DNA from: Gammaproteobacteria bacterium
Lineage (GTDB): Bacteria > Pseudomonadota > Gammaproteobacteria > Steroidobacterales > GCA-2729495
Assembly (NCBI GenBank): GCA_015709695.1
Contig: CP054183.1
Location: 1 to 64,000, forward strand
Reading direction: 5' to 3'
Length of the DNA stretch: 64,000 nucleotides
Below the pieces are notes generated by a model. That model made no database searches. It was not told the DNA's origin and saw only the letters and a program-made list of their open reading frames with translations. Positions 38,744-54,838 of this stretch are shown here, piece after piece (the stretch's first letter is position 1; every line of letters starts with the position of its first letter). The translations under genes and the position numbers were made by a program.

Positions 38744-39766
38744 ATGCAGAAAGAGATCGTCCTCACCGGCATCACCACCACCGGCACGCCGCACCTGGGC
38801 AACTACGTCGGCGCCATCCGGCCCGCCGTGGCGGCCAGCAGGCGTGACGACGTGCAGTCCGTCTATTTCCTCGCCGACCTCCACGCGCTGGTGAAGGCCC
38901 AGCAGCCCGATGCCGTGCACCGCTCGAGCCTGGAGGTGGCCGCGACCTGGCTGGCGCTGGGTCTCGATGCAGACAGGGCGCTGTTCTACCGGCAATCCGA
39001 CGTGCCGGAGATCGCCGAGCTCAACTGGATCCTGATGTCGGTCACCGCCAAGGGTCTCATGAACCGCGCCCACGCCTACAAGGCCGCGGTGCAGGCCAAC
39101 GAGGAGGCCGGTTCGCCGGATCCGGATCGCGGCATCACCATGGCGCTGTTCTGTTATCCGGTGCTGATGGCGGCGGACATCCTGCTGTTCCGTGCCAGCC
39201 GGGTGCCGGTCGGCCAGGACCAGAAACAGCACGTGGAGATGGCACGGGACATCGCCCAGCGCTTCAATCACCACTACGGCGAGCACTTCGTGCTGCCCGA
39301 GGCCGACATCGGTGCGGGCACGGCCATCCTGCAGGGCCTCGACGGACGCAAGATGAGCAAGAGCTACGACAACACCATCCCGCTGTTCGCCCCGCAGAAG
39401 CAATTGCGCAAGCTCGTCATGCGCATCAGGACGAATTCGCTGGAGCCGGGCCAGCCCAAGGACACGGAAGGCTCGACGCTGTTCGACATCTACCGGGCCT
39501 TCGCCACGCCGGCGGAGACGGAGGCGATGAAGCGCCGCTTTGCCGAGGGCACCGGCTGGGGCCAGCTCAAGGAGGAGCTTTTCGCCTACCTGGACGCCCA
39601 CCTCGCCGGCCCGCGGGCCGAGTACGAGCGGCTGGTCGCGGCGCCGGGCGATGTCGAGGCCATCCTGCGTGCCGGTGCCGGCCGAGCCCGGGCCATGGCG
39701 GCGCCCCTGCTGTCCGCGGTGCGCCGGGCGGTGGGAATCCGGCCTCTCGGCGTACCGGTGCCGTAG
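38744..39766 (+). CDS. trpS: Tryptophanyl-tRNA synthetase
   Basis: This class Ic synthetase charges tRNA-Trp, whose gene is at 148-223. The product has 340 residues. The HIGH-equivalent is TGTPHLGNYVGAI near the N terminus, and the KMSKS loop is GRKMSKSYDNTIP. The conserved DQKQHVEMARDIAQRFN segment is intact. It is transcribed divergently from pepQ. Confidence 0.97.
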   Translation: MQKEIVLTGITTTGTPHLGNYVGAIRPAVAASRRDDVQSVYFLADLHALVKAQQPDAVHRSSLEVAATWLALGLDADRALFYRQSDVPEIAELNWILMSVTAKGLMNRAHAYKAAVQANEEAGSPDPDRGITMALFCYPVLMAADILLFRASRVPVGQDQKQHVEMARDIAQRFNHHYGEHFVLPEADIGAGTAILQGLDGRKMSKSYDNTIPLFAPQKQLRKLVMRIRTNSLEPGQPKDTEGSTLFDIYRAFATPAETEAMKRRFAEGTGWGQLKEELFAYLDAHLAGPRAEYERLVAAPGDVEAILRAGAGRARAMAAPLLSAVRRAVGIRPLGVPVP

Positions 39767-39860
39767 GGGTTTTTCGCGCACGCCGCAGCGCTGCATGCAT
39801 TTCCTTGCGGGCGGCCAGACGCTATATTAAGCGGGTTTACTTACCCAACAGGGGGCTGAT

Positions 39861-40184
39861 ATGCGGATGCTGAAATTGCTGGCGGCGCTGGGTGCCGCCG
39901 TGTTCCTGCTGGCGGGCTGCGGTGGCGGCAAGCCGGCGGGTGAAACCCAGATGGACAAGGCTGCCGAGTCCATGCAGAACGCTGCGGACAAGGCGGGCGA
40001 GGCGGCGCAGGCCGCTGGTGATGCCGCGCAGGCCGCGGGCGAGGCTGCCGGCGCTGCCGCTGATGCGGCCGGCCAGGCTGCCGGCGCTGCCGCTGATGCC
40101 GCGGGCGAGGCTGCCGGCGCTGCCGCCGATGCGGCCGGCCAGGCTGCAGACAGCGCTGCCGAGGCTGCCAAGCCCCAGCAGTAA
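39861..40184 (+). CDS. Small alanine-rich repeat lipoprotein
   Basis: The 107-residue product has a signal peptide ending in lipobox LAGC (Cys20). A mature part follows made almost entirely of Ala, Gly, Asp, Glu and Gln. From about residue 58 an 11-residue unit (AAGEAAGAAAD, alternating with AAGQAAGAAAD) repeats three times, plus a partial fourth. Such 11-mers predict a long amphipathic or coiled-coil helix, reminiscent of LEA-type repeats or murein lipoproteins. AGGGGG lies 5-6 bases before the ATG. Function is unknown; an envelope spacer or stress role is a guess. Confidence 0.8.
   Translation: MRMLKLLAALGAAVFLLAGCGGGKPAGETQMDKAAESMQNAADKAGEAAQAAGDAAQAAGEAAGAAADAAGQAAGAAADAAGEAAGAAADAAGQAADSAAEAAKPQQ
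40032..40145 (+). repeat. 33-bp tandem repeat inside the lipoprotein gene
   Basis: Three full 33-base units (40032-40064, 40065-40097, 40098-40130) and 15 bases of a fourth encode the 11-residue repeats. Units 1 and 3 share GCCGCGGGCGAG, while unit 2 and the partial unit 4 share GCGGCCGGCCAG. The array therefore looks like a 66-base higher-order duplication. The repeat number may vary between strains. Confidence 0.85.
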
Positions 40185-40252
40185 GCGAAGAGGGACAATC
40201 CGGGACAGGTTGGCGCGCGCCGTTGCGCTCCTCTGCCCGGGACGTTCACCGG

Positions 40253-40288
40253 AAGGGCCGGGATCGCAGGATCCCGGCCCTTTCTGTT
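40253..40288 (+). terminator. Intrinsic terminator after the lipoprotein gene
   Basis: A 13-bp stem (AAGGGCCGGGATC with GATCCCGGCCCTT) with loop GCAG is followed by TTTCTGTT. This is the clearest Rho-independent terminator in the window. It ends the lipoprotein transcript and lies 24 bases before the convergent uvrA stop, so it also insulates uvrA. Confidence 0.85.
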
Positions 40289-40311
40289 GCCGCCCCGCTG
40301 GCGCTGCCGGT

Positions 40312-43149
<2,838 letters not shown>

Positions 43150-43357
43150 GGCGGCTTCGGCTGGGGGGAAACCGCTCACTATAGGGCGGCTGGCAGCGCG
43201 GTCCCAAGCGTGGGGGCCGGACCAATCCGGGCCATCGCCGCGAATTCGAGGATGTGTTTTCCGGGGGCGGGCCCTAGAATAGCCGAGAGGTTCCGGCTTG
43301 CCTGTGGTCAGCCCTTGCAACCTTGATATAAATCAACACGTTAAAGAGGATCCTCCC

Positions 43358-43807
43358 ATGGCGAGAGGCATTAACAAGGTCATCCTGATCGGCAATCTCG
43401 GCCAGGATCCGGAAACCAAGTACATGCCGAGCGGTTCGGCGGTCACCAACCTGCGCATCGCCACCAGCGAGGTGTTCAAGGACAAGGAAACCGGGCAGCA
43501 GCAGGAGCGCACCGAGTGGCACAGCGTGGCCATGTTCGGTCGGCTGGCGGAAATCGCCGGTGAGTACCTGCGCAAGGGCTCGCAGGTGTACATCGAGGGC
43601 CGCCTGCGCACGCGCAAGTGGCAGGACAAGCAGGGCCAGGACCGCTACTCGACGGAGATCGTCGCCAACGAGATGCAGATGCTGGGCGGCAAGGGCGGCG
43701 GCATGGGTGGCGGCATGGAGCCGGGCGCCGAGCCGCGCGAGCGGCCGGCCTCCAGGGCGCGGGCCGCCGAGCCCGCGGCGGAGCTCGATGACGACATCCC
43801 GTTCTGA
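43358..43807 (+). CDS. ssb: Single-stranded DNA-binding protein
   Basis: SSB coats single-stranded DNA and recruits repair and replication proteins. The 149-residue product starts [20 protein letters not shown], with AGAGGA 8 bases upstream. The longer frame from 43298 is rejected. The OB fold spans about 1-110, followed by a Gly/Met linker and the acidic tip LDDDIPF. Only 25 bases separate it from miaB. Confidence 0.97.
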   Translation: MARGINKVILIGNLGQDPETKYMPSGSAVTNLRIATSEVFKDKETGQQQERTEWHSVAMFGRLAEIAGEYLRKGSQVYIEGRLRTRKWQDKQGQDRYSTEIVANEMQMLGGKGGGMGGGMEPGAEPRERPASRARAAEPAAELDDDIPF

Positions 43808-43832
43808 GCGGAGGGACGGTCGCGCCCCGCCC

Positions 43833-45173
43833 ATGCCAGGCAAGCTCTACATCAAGACCTTCGGCTGCCAGATGAACGAGTACGACACCGCCCGCATGGC
43901 GGACGTACTGCGCGAGAGCCACGGACTGCTGCCCACCGCGGACCCCGCCGAGGCGGATGTCCTGCTGCTCAATACCTGTTCCATTCGCGAGAAGGCCCAG
44001 GAGAAGGTGTTCTCCCACCTGGGCGTCTGGCGCGAGCTCAAGGCGCTGCGGCCGGAGGTGGTCATCGGCGTCGGCGGCTGCGTCGCCAGCCAGGAAGGCG
44101 AAGCGCTGCTGGCGCGTGCGCCGTTCGTCGACCTCGTGTTCGGTCCGCAGACGCTGCACCGCCTGCCGGCGATGATCGACGGCTTGCGTGACCGCGGCCT
44201 GCCGCAGGTGGACGTCAGCTTCCCCGAGATCGAGAAATTCGACTGCCTGCCCGAGCCGCGCGCCGAGGGCCCGAGCGCGTTCGTCTCCGTCATGGAGGGC
44301 TGCAGCCGCCGCTGCAGCTTCTGCGTGGTGCCCTACACGCGTGGCCGGGAAGTCAGCCGGCCCCTGGAGGACGTGGTGCGCGAGGTCGGCACCCTCGCCC
44401 GGCAGGGCGTGCTCGAGGTCAACCTGCTGGGGCAGAACGTCAACGCCTACCGTGGCATCGATGCCGCGGGGCGCAAGGCGGACCTGGCGACGCTCATCGG
44501 GCGGGTGGCGGCCATCCATGGCATCGGGCGCATCCGCTTCACCACCTCCCATCCGCTGAATTTCGGCGAGCGCCTGATCCAGGCCTATGCCGAGGTGCCG
44601 CAGCTCGCCACCTTCCTGCACCTCCCGGTGCAGAGCGGCTCGGATCGCATCCTCGCCCTGATGCGCCGCGGCTACAGCGGCCTGGAGTACCGGCAGAAGA
44701 TCGCGGCGCTGCGCGCGGTGCGCCCGGGCATCAGTGTCTCCAGCGATTTCATCGTCGGCTTCCCCGGCGAGACCGATGCGGATTTCGAGGCCACCATGGC
44801 GCTCATCGCCGATGTCGGCTTCGACCAGTCCTTCAGCTTCATCTACAGCCCGCGGCCCGGCACCCCGGCAGCGGACATGCCCGGGCAGGTGCCGGACGAG
44901 ATCAAGCACCGCCGGCTGGAGGCGCTCCAGGCGCTGGTCAATGCCCAGGCCCGGGCCATCAGCGCCGGCATGGTCGGCGGCCGGCAGCGCGTGCTGGTGC
45001 AGGGCCCGTCGCGGAAGGATCCGCGCCAGCTCGCCGGGCGCAGCGAGAACAACCGCTGGGTCAACTTCGACGGCGACCCACGCCTGGTCGGCCGCTTCGT
45101 CGACGTGATCGTCACCGAGGCGCTGCCCAATTCCCTGCGCGGCCGGCTGGTGGCCGGCGTGGCGGCCGCTTGA
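43833..45173 (+). CDS. miaB: tRNA-2-methylthio-N6-dimethylallyladenosine synthase
   Basis: MiaB is a radical-SAM enzyme that thiomethylates A37 of tRNAs reading UNN codons. The 446-residue product starts [20 protein letters not shown]. The N-terminal domain has the three auxiliary-cluster cysteines (FGCQMN, NTCSIR, GGCVAS), the radical-SAM motif is CSRRCSFC, and a TRAM domain is at the C terminus. Its stop overlaps the TTG start of the phoH-like gene. Confidence 0.97.
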   Translation: MPGKLYIKTFGCQMNEYDTARMADVLRESHGLLPTADPAEADVLLLNTCSIREKAQEKVFSHLGVWRELKALRPEVVIGVGGCVASQEGEALLARAPFVDLVFGPQTLHRLPAMIDGLRDRGLPQVDVSFPEIEKFDCLPEPRAEGPSAFVSVMEGCSRRCSFCVVPYTRGREVSRPLEDVVREVGTLARQGVLEVNLLGQNVNAYRGIDAAGRKADLATLIGRVAAIHGIGRIRFTTSHPLNFGERLIQAYAEVPQLATFLHLPVQSGSDRILALMRRGYSGLEYRQKIAALRAVRPGISVSSDFIVGFPGETDADFEATMALIADVGFDQSFSFIYSPRPGTPAADMPGQVPDEIKHRRLEALQALVNAQARAISAGMVGGRQRVLVQGPSRKDPRQLAGRSENNRWVNFDGDPRLVGRFVDVIVTEALPNSLRGRLVAGVAAA

Positions 45174-46204
45174 ACGCCGTCATCGCCACCGAGGAGCTGC
45201 TGCTCGAGCCGGCCGACAACCGCGTGCTCGCCAATCTCTGTGGCCAGCGCGACGAGCACCTGCGCCAGCTCGAGCAGCGGCTCGGCGTGCAGATCAGCAA
45301 CCGCGGCAACCATTTCCGGGTGATGGGCCCGGCGGAGGCCGCACGCCTCGGCGCCAGGCTGTTGCGTGAACTGTTCGTCATGGCGGGCAGCGAACGCATC
45401 GATCCGCAGCGCCTGCACGTCTTCCTGCAGGAGTCGGCGGTGAACGAGCACCTGGAGGAGGCCGGTGGCGGGGCGGCAGGCGCGGCGGAGGGCGAGGCGC
45501 TGCGCACCCGCCGCAGCCACATCCGGCCGCGCGGCCCCAACCAGCGTGCCTACATTTCCAGCATCCGCGACAACGACCTGTGCTTCGGCATCGGCCCCGC
45601 GGGGACCGGCAAGACTTATCTCGCGGTGGCGAGCGCCGTCGAGGCGCTGGAGCAGGAGCGGGTGCGCCGCATCGTGCTGGTGCGTCCGGCGGTGGAGGCG
45701 GGCGAGCGGCTGGGCTTCCTGCCCGGCGACCTGGCGCAGAAGGTGGATCCCTATCTGCGGCCGATGTACGACGCCCTCTACGAGATGCTGGGTTTCGACC
45801 GGGTAGCCCGCCTGGTGGAGCGCAACATCATCGAGGTGGCGCCGCTCGCCTACATGCGCGGCCGCTCGCTCAACGAGAGCTTCATCCTCCTCGACGAGGC
45901 GCAGAACACCAGCGTCGAGCAGATGAAGATGTTCCTGACGCGCATGGGCTTCGGCTCGCGGGCGGTGGTGACCGGCGATGTCACCCAGGTGGACCTGCCG
46001 CGCCGCCAGCTCTCCGGCCTGCGCCACGTCATGCAGGTGCTGCAGGGTGTCCAGGGCGTGAGCTTCACCTTTTTCTCCCCGCGCGACGTGGTGCGCCACG
46101 CGCTGGTGCAGCGCATCGTCGAGGCCTACGAGGCGGCGGAGAAGGCCGGGGACGGACCCGGGAACGGCAGCGATGACCCGCAGCCCGGTACGCCGCCGGC
46201 CTGA
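45170..46204 (+). CDS. ybeZ: PhoH-like ATPase (YbeZ)
   Basis: This is a PhoH-family P-loop ATPase that partners YbeY in ribosome and RNA metabolism. The product has 344 residues. The start is TTG, overlapping the miaB stop as TTGA. Walker A is GPAGTGKTY; Walker B is [11 protein letters not shown]; the family segment [16 protein letters not shown] follows. It overlaps ybeY by 32 bases. The order miaB-ybeZ-ybeY-ybeX-lnt is conserved in gammaproteobacteria. Confidence 0.94.
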   Translation: MNAVIATEELLLEPADNRVLANLCGQRDEHLRQLEQRLGVQISNRGNHFRVMGPAEAARLGARLLRELFVMAGSERIDPQRLHVFLQESAVNEHLEEAGGGAAGAAEGEALRTRRSHIRPRGPNQRAYISSIRDNDLCFGIGPAGTGKTYLAVASAVEALEQERVRRIVLVRPAVEAGERLGFLPGDLAQKVDPYLRPMYDALYEMLGFDRVARLVERNIIEVAPLAYMRGRSLNESFILLDEAQNTSVEQMKMFLTRMGFGSRAVVTGDVTQVDLPRRQLSGLRHVMQVLQGVQGVSFTFFSPRDVVRHALVQRIVEAYEAAEKAGDGPGNGSDDPQPGTPPA

Positions 46205-46688
46205 GGGCCCGGCGGCCATCGAGTTCCAGATGGCCACCCGCGCGGCGGCACTGCCGCGCGGCTCGGACCTGGCGGGCTGGGCGGCGGCGGCCGGGGCCGG
46301 CCCGCGGCGCGTGGTCACCCTGCGCCTGGTCGGCTGGCGAGAGGGCAGGCGGCTGAACCAGCGCTTCCGCGGCAGGGACGGGGCCACCAACGTGCTGGCA
46401 TTCCCGGCTTCCGCCGAGGCTGCGGCTGCGGAACTCGGTGACCTGGTGATCTGCCTGCCCCTGGTGCTGAGGGAAGCGCGCGAGCAGGGCAAGGCGCCGC
46501 GGGCCCACCTGGCGCACCTGGTGGTGCACGGCACCCTGCACCTGCTGGGCCATGATCACGACAAGCCGGCCGCAGCCCGTAAAATGGAGGATCGCGAGGT
46601 GAGGATCCTGCGCCGGCTCGGGTTTCCCGACCCGTACCGCCAGGCACCGGTGCCCGCGGCCGCCGCCAGGAAACGCAAACGAGCATGA
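46173..46688 (+). CDS. ybeY: Endoribonuclease YbeY
   Basis: YbeY is a metal-dependent RNase for 16S rRNA 3' maturation and ribosome quality control. The product has 171 residues. The metal-binding motif HGTLHLLGHDHD is intact, and the upstream NVLAFP segment is typical. I kept the ATG at 46173, inside ybeZ, because the family N-terminal strand needs it; the next ATG is at 46230. It overlaps corC by 4 bases. Confidence 0.94.
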   Translation: MTRSPVRRRPEGPAAIEFQMATRAAALPRGSDLAGWAAAAGAGPRRVVTLRLVGWREGRRLNQRFRGRDGATNVLAFPASAEAAAAELGDLVICLPLVLREAREQGKAPRAHLAHLVVHGTLHLLGHDHDKPAAARKMEDREVRILRRLGFPDPYRQAPVPAAAARKRKRA

Positions 46689-47548
46689 CAGACGAACACC
46701 AGCCGGCCCCGGAGGCCGAGGACGAGGAACCCACCCTTTACGGCCGGCTGCGCCGCCTGATGACGGGCGAGCCCGCGACGCGCCAGGACATCGTCGACAT
46801 CCTCAGGGAGGGGCGCTGGAACGCGGTGCTCGATCCCGACGAGGTGGCGATGCTGCAGGGTGTCCTGGAGGTGGCCGAGACCCAGGTGCGCGACGTCATG
46901 GTGCCGCGCTCGCAGATGGTGGTGCTGGAACGCGATGCCCCCAAGGCGGAGATCCTGCACGCCATCGTCGACAGCGGCCATTCGCGCTATCCGGTCATCG
47001 GCGAGGACCGCGACGAGGTGGTTGGCGTGCTGCTCGCCAAGGACATCCTGCATTACTTCGTGGAGACACCGGAGCAGGAATTCGACCTGCGCCGCTTCAT
47101 CCGCCCGGCCATCGTCATCCCGGAGAGCAAGCGGCTGAACACGCTGCTCAAGGAGTTCCGCATCAACCGCAACCACCTCGCCATCGTCGTCGACGAGTAC
47201 GGTGCCACTGCTGGCCTGCTCACCATCGAGGACGTGCTCGAGGAGATCGTCGGCGAGATCGGCGACGAGTACGACGCCCAGGAGGCCGAACCCATCCAGA
47301 AGCAGGACGGCAACCGCTTCCAGGTGCTGGCCCTGACCCGCGTCGAGGACTTCAACCGCTACTTCGGCTGCAGCATCAGCGACGAGGACTACGACACGGT
47401 CGGCGGCCTGGTGATGTACGAACTCGGCCGCCTTCCCCGCCGCGGTGAGGTGGTGAGCTGCCAGGGTTTCCGCTTCAGGGTGCTGCAGGCCGACCGCCGC
47501 CGGCTGCACACCCTGGAAGTCACGCCCGAACCGCCCGCAGCGGACTGA
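46685..47548 (+). CDS. ybeX: CorC/YbeX family CBS-domain protein
   Basis: This family is linked to magnesium/cobalt efflux and ribosome homeostasis. The product has 287 residues: an N-terminal segment with VRDVMVPRSQMVVLE, two CBS domains (about 65-190, ending with VDEYGATAGLLTIEDVLEEIVGEI-type sequence), and a C-terminal CorC_HlyC domain. There are no membrane segments, as in E. coli CorC. The start overlaps the ybeY stop by 4 bases. Confidence 0.93.
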   Translation: MTDEHQPAPEAEDEEPTLYGRLRRLMTGEPATRQDIVDILREGRWNAVLDPDEVAMLQGVLEVAETQVRDVMVPRSQMVVLERDAPKAEILHAIVDSGHSRYPVIGEDRDEVVGVLLAKDILHYFVETPEQEFDLRRFIRPAIVIPESKRLNTLLKEFRINRNHLAIVVDEYGATAGLLTIEDVLEEIVGEIGDEYDAQEAEPIQKQDGNRFQVLALTRVEDFNRYFGCSISDEDYDTVGGLVMYELGRLPRRGEVVSCQGFRFRVLQADRRRLHTLEVTPEPPAAD

Positions 47549-47562
47549 CGGGGCGCCGCGCC

Positions 47563-49062
47563 TTGCTGTTGCGCCCGTCCCGCTCCACCACGGCGCGCGG
47601 CCGCCTCGGCGCCGCGCTCGCCGGCCTGATGCTGCCACTGGCATTCGCCCCCTTCGGCTGGTACTGGCTGGCGCCGCTGGCCATGCTCGGCTTGTTCGCG
47701 ACCTGGGACACGGCGCCGGCCGAGGCGGCCCGGCGCGGCTTCCTGTTCGGCGCCTGCGCCTTCGGCGCGGGGACCTGGTGGCTCTACGTCAGCGTGCGGC
47801 TGGTCGGCGGCACGCCGTTGCCGGTGGCGGTGCTGCTGCTCGCCGGCCTGGTCGCGCTGATGGCCGCCTGGTATGCGGCCAGCGGTTACCTGGCGGCACG
47901 CTGGGCGACGGGCTCGATGGCATTCGATGCCTGCGTGCTGATGCCGGCGTCGTGGCTGCTGGCCGAGTGGCTGCGTGGCTGGGTGTTCACCGGCTTTCCC
48001 TGGCTGAGCATCGGCTACGCCATGGTCGACGGCCGCCTCGCCGCCTGGGCGCCCGTCGGCGGCGTCTACGCGGTGACGCTGGTGGCGGGCGTGATGGCGG
48101 GCGCGGTGCTGACGCTGTTTCGCGACGGCACGCGGGACCGGACCGCGGCCTCGGCAGTGCTGCTGGTGCTGACGCTCGCCACCTGGCTGCTCTCGGGCCA
48201 TCACTGGACGACGCCGGCCGGTGCGCCGCTGCGGGTGAGCCTGGTGCAGGGCGCCGTCCCGCAGCTGCTCAAGTGGCTGCCGGGCGAACGCCGGGCCACC
48301 ATGGAGCGCTACTACGACATGACCGCGCCGCTGTCCGGCCGAGACCTGGTGATCTGGCCGGAAGCCGCCATCCCCGCGCCGGATGACCGTGTCGCGGAAT
48401 ACCTGCAGGCCCTGCGCGGACTGGCTGCCGGCCTGCACACCCAGCTGCTGGTCGGCATCCTGACCCACGATGCGGCGCGCGACGAATACCGCAACTCGCT
48501 GCTGGCGCTGGGTGCGGAGGCCGGCGTCTACCACAAGCGGCATCTGGTTCCCTTCGGCGAGTTCTTTCCGGTGCCGTCGTTCGTGCGCAGCTGGATGCGC
48601 ATGGCCAACCTGCCCTTCGACGACCTCGAGGCCGGTGGCCGCCAGCAACGTCCGCTGCTCGCCGCAGGCGTGCCGCTGGCACCCACCATCTGTTACGAGG
48701 ATGCCTACGGCGCCGAGCAGCTCGATTTCCTGCCCGAGGCACGGCTGCTCGTCAGCGTCAGCAACGATGCCTGGTTCGGTGACACCATCGCGCCGCACCA
48801 GCACCTGCAGATCGCGCGCATGCGCGCGCTGGAAACCGGCCGCTACCTGGTCCGCAGCACCAACACCGGCATCACCGCCATCATCGACCAGCGCGGCCGG
48901 CTGCGCGCCGTGGCACCGCAGTTCGAGCCCGCTGTCCTGGACGGCGAGGCGCAACCCTACGAAGGCGCCACGCCCTACGTCCGCACCGGCAACTACCCCG
49001 TGATCCTCCTCGCCCTCGCCGGCATCGCCGCCGCGCTGACCACCCGCCGCAGAGCCGCCTGA
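47563..49062 (+). CDS. lnt: Apolipoprotein N-acyltransferase
   Basis: Lnt adds the third acyl chain to lipoproteins in the inner membrane. The product has 499 residues, several N-terminal membrane segments, then a nitrilase-like domain. Catalytic residues are the Glu in IWPEAAIP, the Lys in [14 protein letters not shown] and the Cys in TICYEDAYG. The start is TTG at 47563; another TTG 6 bases on is possible. The small lipoprotein and LptE in this window are likely substrates. Confidence 0.95.
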   Translation: MLLRPSRSTTARGRLGAALAGLMLPLAFAPFGWYWLAPLAMLGLFATWDTAPAEAARRGFLFGACAFGAGTWWLYVSVRLVGGTPLPVAVLLLAGLVALMAAWYAASGYLAARWATGSMAFDACVLMPASWLLAEWLRGWVFTGFPWLSIGYAMVDGRLAAWAPVGGVYAVTLVAGVMAGAVLTLFRDGTRDRTAASAVLLVLTLATWLLSGHHWTTPAGAPLRVSLVQGAVPQLLKWLPGERRATMERYYDMTAPLSGRDLVIWPEAAIPAPDDRVAEYLQALRGLAAGLHTQLLVGILTHDAARDEYRNSLLALGAEAGVYHKRHLVPFGEFFPVPSFVRSWMRMANLPFDDLEAGGRQQRPLLAAGVPLAPTICYEDAYGAEQLDFLPEARLLVSVSNDAWFGDTIAPHQHLQIARMRALETGRYLVRSTNTGITAIIDQRGRLRAVAPQFEPAVLDGEAQPYEGATPYVRTGNYPVILLALAGIAAALTTRRRAA

Positions 49063-49104
49063 TCCACCCGGCGCCGATTCCCCACGGCGCTGGAAGCGCC
49101 CGGA

Positions 49105-49159
49105 GGCGGGGGCCTCCGAACCAGGCGAGTATCGGGGAGCGACTTCGGAGGCCCCCGCC
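49105..49159 (+). repeat. Perfect 16-bp inverted repeat between lnt and leuS
   Basis: GGCGGGGGCCTCCGAA (49105-49120) is matched exactly by its reverse complement at 49144-49159, with a 23-base spacer. The left arm can also fold locally (CGGAGGC/GCCTCCG at 49101-49118). There is no T tract. It could be a terminator for the miaB-lnt operon or a REP-like mobile palindrome. Confidence 0.8.
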
Positions 49160-49170
49160 GCAAGGGCGCC

Positions 49171-49222
49171 CGCCAAGCGCTCACGCCAGGCGCGCCCGCC
49201 AGGCGCGCCCGCCAGGCGCTCC
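49171..49222 (+). repeat. Four tandem copies of a 13-bp unit
   Basis: The unit CGCCAGGCGCGCC occurs twice exactly (49184-49196, 49197-49209). It is flanked by degenerate copies CGCCAAGCGCTCA (49171-49183) and CGCCAGGCGCTCC (49210-49222). It follows the palindrome and ends about 55 bases before leuS. The units are GC-rich and self-complementary; no protein is encoded. Confidence 0.85.
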
Positions 49223-49276
49223 GCCCCGGGCAAAGCCAGCCCCCCAGCCCGCTGGTGTATCCTGTCCCGCCTGCCG

Positions 49277-51869
<2,593 letters not shown>

Positions 51870-51883
<14 letters not shown>

Positions 51884-52382
51884 ACGACGCTGGCGCCGCG
51901 GCGCCTGGTCGATGCTGGTGGTCCTCGGCAGCGTCCTGAACGCTGGCTGCGGCTTCCACCTGCGCGGCGACCTGAGCTACCCGCCGGCCCTGTCGGTCAC
52001 CTACATCCAGGCGGACGATCACTACACGCCCTTCTATCGCAAGCTGAAGGCGGCGCTGCGCGACGGCGGCCTGCGGGTGACGTCGAATCCGGCGGAGGCG
52101 GGTGGCGTGATCCGCATCCTGCACGACGAGACCAGCCAGCGCGTGCTCTCGGTCTCGGCGCGCAACACGCCGGTGGAGTACGAGGTCTACTACATCCTGC
52201 GCTACGCGGTCGACATGGGTGGCAGGGAGGCGCTGCCACCGCAGCAGCTCTCGCTCAGCCGGTCCTACAACTACGACGAGACCGCGGTGCTCGGCAAGCG
52301 CGCCGAGGCGGACCAGCTGCGTGACAGCCTCGCCGCCGACATGGTCGGCAACGTGACCCGGCGGCTCAGCCTGCTGCAGTGA
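51870..52382 (+). CDS. lptE: LPS-assembly lipoprotein LptE
   Basis: LptE plugs the LptD barrel that inserts lipopolysaccharide in the outer membrane. The 170-residue product starts at ATG 51870, inside the leuS end, with GGGGAAG about 7 bases upstream; ATG 51912 is an alternative. The lipidation site is Cys27 in VLNAGC, an atypical lipobox with Asn at -3. The conserved CGFHLRG follows. The C-terminal domain is LptE-like ([27 protein letters not shown]). Confidence 0.92.
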
Positions 52383-52423
52383 GCGGCGGAGGAAAGCCGC
52401 GCTTCACGCTGCCTCCCGCCTGA

Positions 52424-52912
52424 TCAGAGCTTGGTCGGGTTGGGCGCGTCCCCGTAGACGTCCTTCGGATCGAAGACCTTCTCGGTGGTGGTGAAGGTCA
52501 GGGGCAGCGGGCCGCTGGCATCGCCGGCAGCGGCACCGACCGGTATCTCGCGGTAGAAACAGGAACGGTAGCCGACATGGCAGTTGGCGCCGCCGGCGGT
52601 CTCCACGCGCAGCCAGACGCAGTCCTGGTCGTCGTCGATCAGCAATGCCCTGACCTTCTGCACCAGGCCGCTGGTGCCACCCTTGTGCCACAGCACCTGG
52701 CGGCTGCGGCTGAAGTAATGGGCCTCGCCGGTCTCGATGGTACGGGCCAGCGCCTCGCGGTTCATGTAGCCGACCATCAGCAGCTCGCCCGTGGCGTGGT
52801 CGGTGGTGACGGCGGGGATCAGCCCGTCCGCGTCGAAGCGCGGCGCGAGCTCATGGCCTTCCTCCACCTGCTCGATGGTGCGGCGCGTCCCGAAAATCCT
52901 GCTGGTGTCCAT
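52424..52912 (-). CDS. hisI: Phosphoribosyl-AMP cyclohydrolase (stand-alone HisI)
   Basis: HisI opens the purine ring of phosphoribosyl-AMP in histidine synthesis. The 162-residue product starts [15 protein letters not shown]; the much longer open frame upstream is rejected. Motifs are FSRSR (67-71), LWHKGGTSG (74-82), the metal cluster DDDQDC (93-98), and [10 protein letters not shown] (110-119) with Cys111 and Cys118. It is a stand-alone, C-terminally extended form rather than a HisIE fusion. No other his gene is nearby. It is convergent with lptE and divergent from cysS. Confidence 0.92.
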   Translation of the reverse strand: MDTSRIFGTRRTIEQVEEGHELAPRFDADGLIPAVTTDHATGELLMVGYMNREALARTIETGEAHYFSRSRQVLWHKGGTSGLVQKVRALLIDDDQDCVWLRVETAGGANCHVGYRSCFYREIPVGAAAGDASGPLPLTFTTTEKVFDPKDVYGDAPNPTKL

Positions 52913-52974
52913 GGTGTTCCCGCGTCTGGCGCCGGCGGGGACCGCCGGGCCGGCGGCCCCCGGGGGGCGGCTGC

Positions 52975-52981
52975 TATTATA
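52975..52981. promoter_or_regulatory. Overlapping divergent -10 elements for hisI and cysS
   Basis: The TATTATA palindrome gives TATTAT on the + strand, 40 bases before cysS, and a perfect TATAAT on the - strand, 63 bases before hisI. It is the only A+T-rich spot in the 108-base divergent gap. No good -35 element is seen on either strand, so the promoter calls are tentative. Confidence 0.4.
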
Positions 52982-53020
52982 GCGGGCCCATTCCGCAGTC
53001 CCGCAGGCCGCGCCGCAGCC

Positions 53021-54400
<1,380 letters not shown>

Positions 54401-54424
54401 TCGCCACCGACGGACCATGCCAAC

Positions 54425-54838
54425 ATGAACGAGATCGAGCAGGCCGAGCGCGAGCTGATCGACGAATTCCAGGCCTTCGACAACTGGATGGACCGCTACC
54501 AGTACCTGATCGACATGGGCCGCAGCCTGCCGCCGTTTCCTGATGCACTGCGCACCGAGGACCGCCGCATCCATGGCTGCCAGTCGCAGGTCTGGCTGGC
54601 GACGACACGGCGGGGGGATCGGCTGGAGTTCCAGGCCATCAGCGATTCGGCCATCGTCTCCGGGCTGATCGCCGTGCTGATGCGGGTCTACAACGGCCGC
54701 CTCGCCGCCGAGATCGCCGCCAGCCGCCCCGACTTCGTCAAGGCCATCGGCCTCGACGCCCATCTGTCACCGACCCGCAGCAACGGCCTGCGGGCGATGC
54801 TCAAGGCCATTACGGGCGCGGCCGCGGAGGCCGCATGA
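54425..54838 (+). CDS. sufE: SufE family cysteine-desulfurase partner
   Basis: SufE accepts sulfur from a SufS-type desulfurase for iron-sulfur cluster assembly. The product has 137 residues. The acceptor is Cys52 in [11 protein letters not shown], and the C-terminal part has [18 protein letters not shown], typical of the family. It could equally be the CsdE paralogue. No suf operon is nearby. It overlaps yidD by 4 bases. Confidence 0.9.
   Translation: MNEIEQAERELIDEFQAFDNWMDRYQYLIDMGRSLPPFPDALRTEDRRIHGCQSQVWLATTRRGDRLEFQAISDSAIVSGLIAVLMRVYNGRLAAEIAASRPDFVKAIGLDAHLSPTRSNGLRAMLKAITGAAAEAA

Noticed and set aside
43150-43357. LexA/SOS box between uvrA and ssb
   Set aside because: I found no convincing palindrome with the enteric consensus; a lineage-specific motif cannot be excluded.
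43298-43357. Longer ssb start
   Set aside because: The SSB family starts at MARGINKV and a good AGAGGA site lies just before that ATG.
49171-49222. Tandem units as a possible CRISPR array
   Set aside because: The 13-base units are directly adjacent with no spacers, and no cas genes are present.
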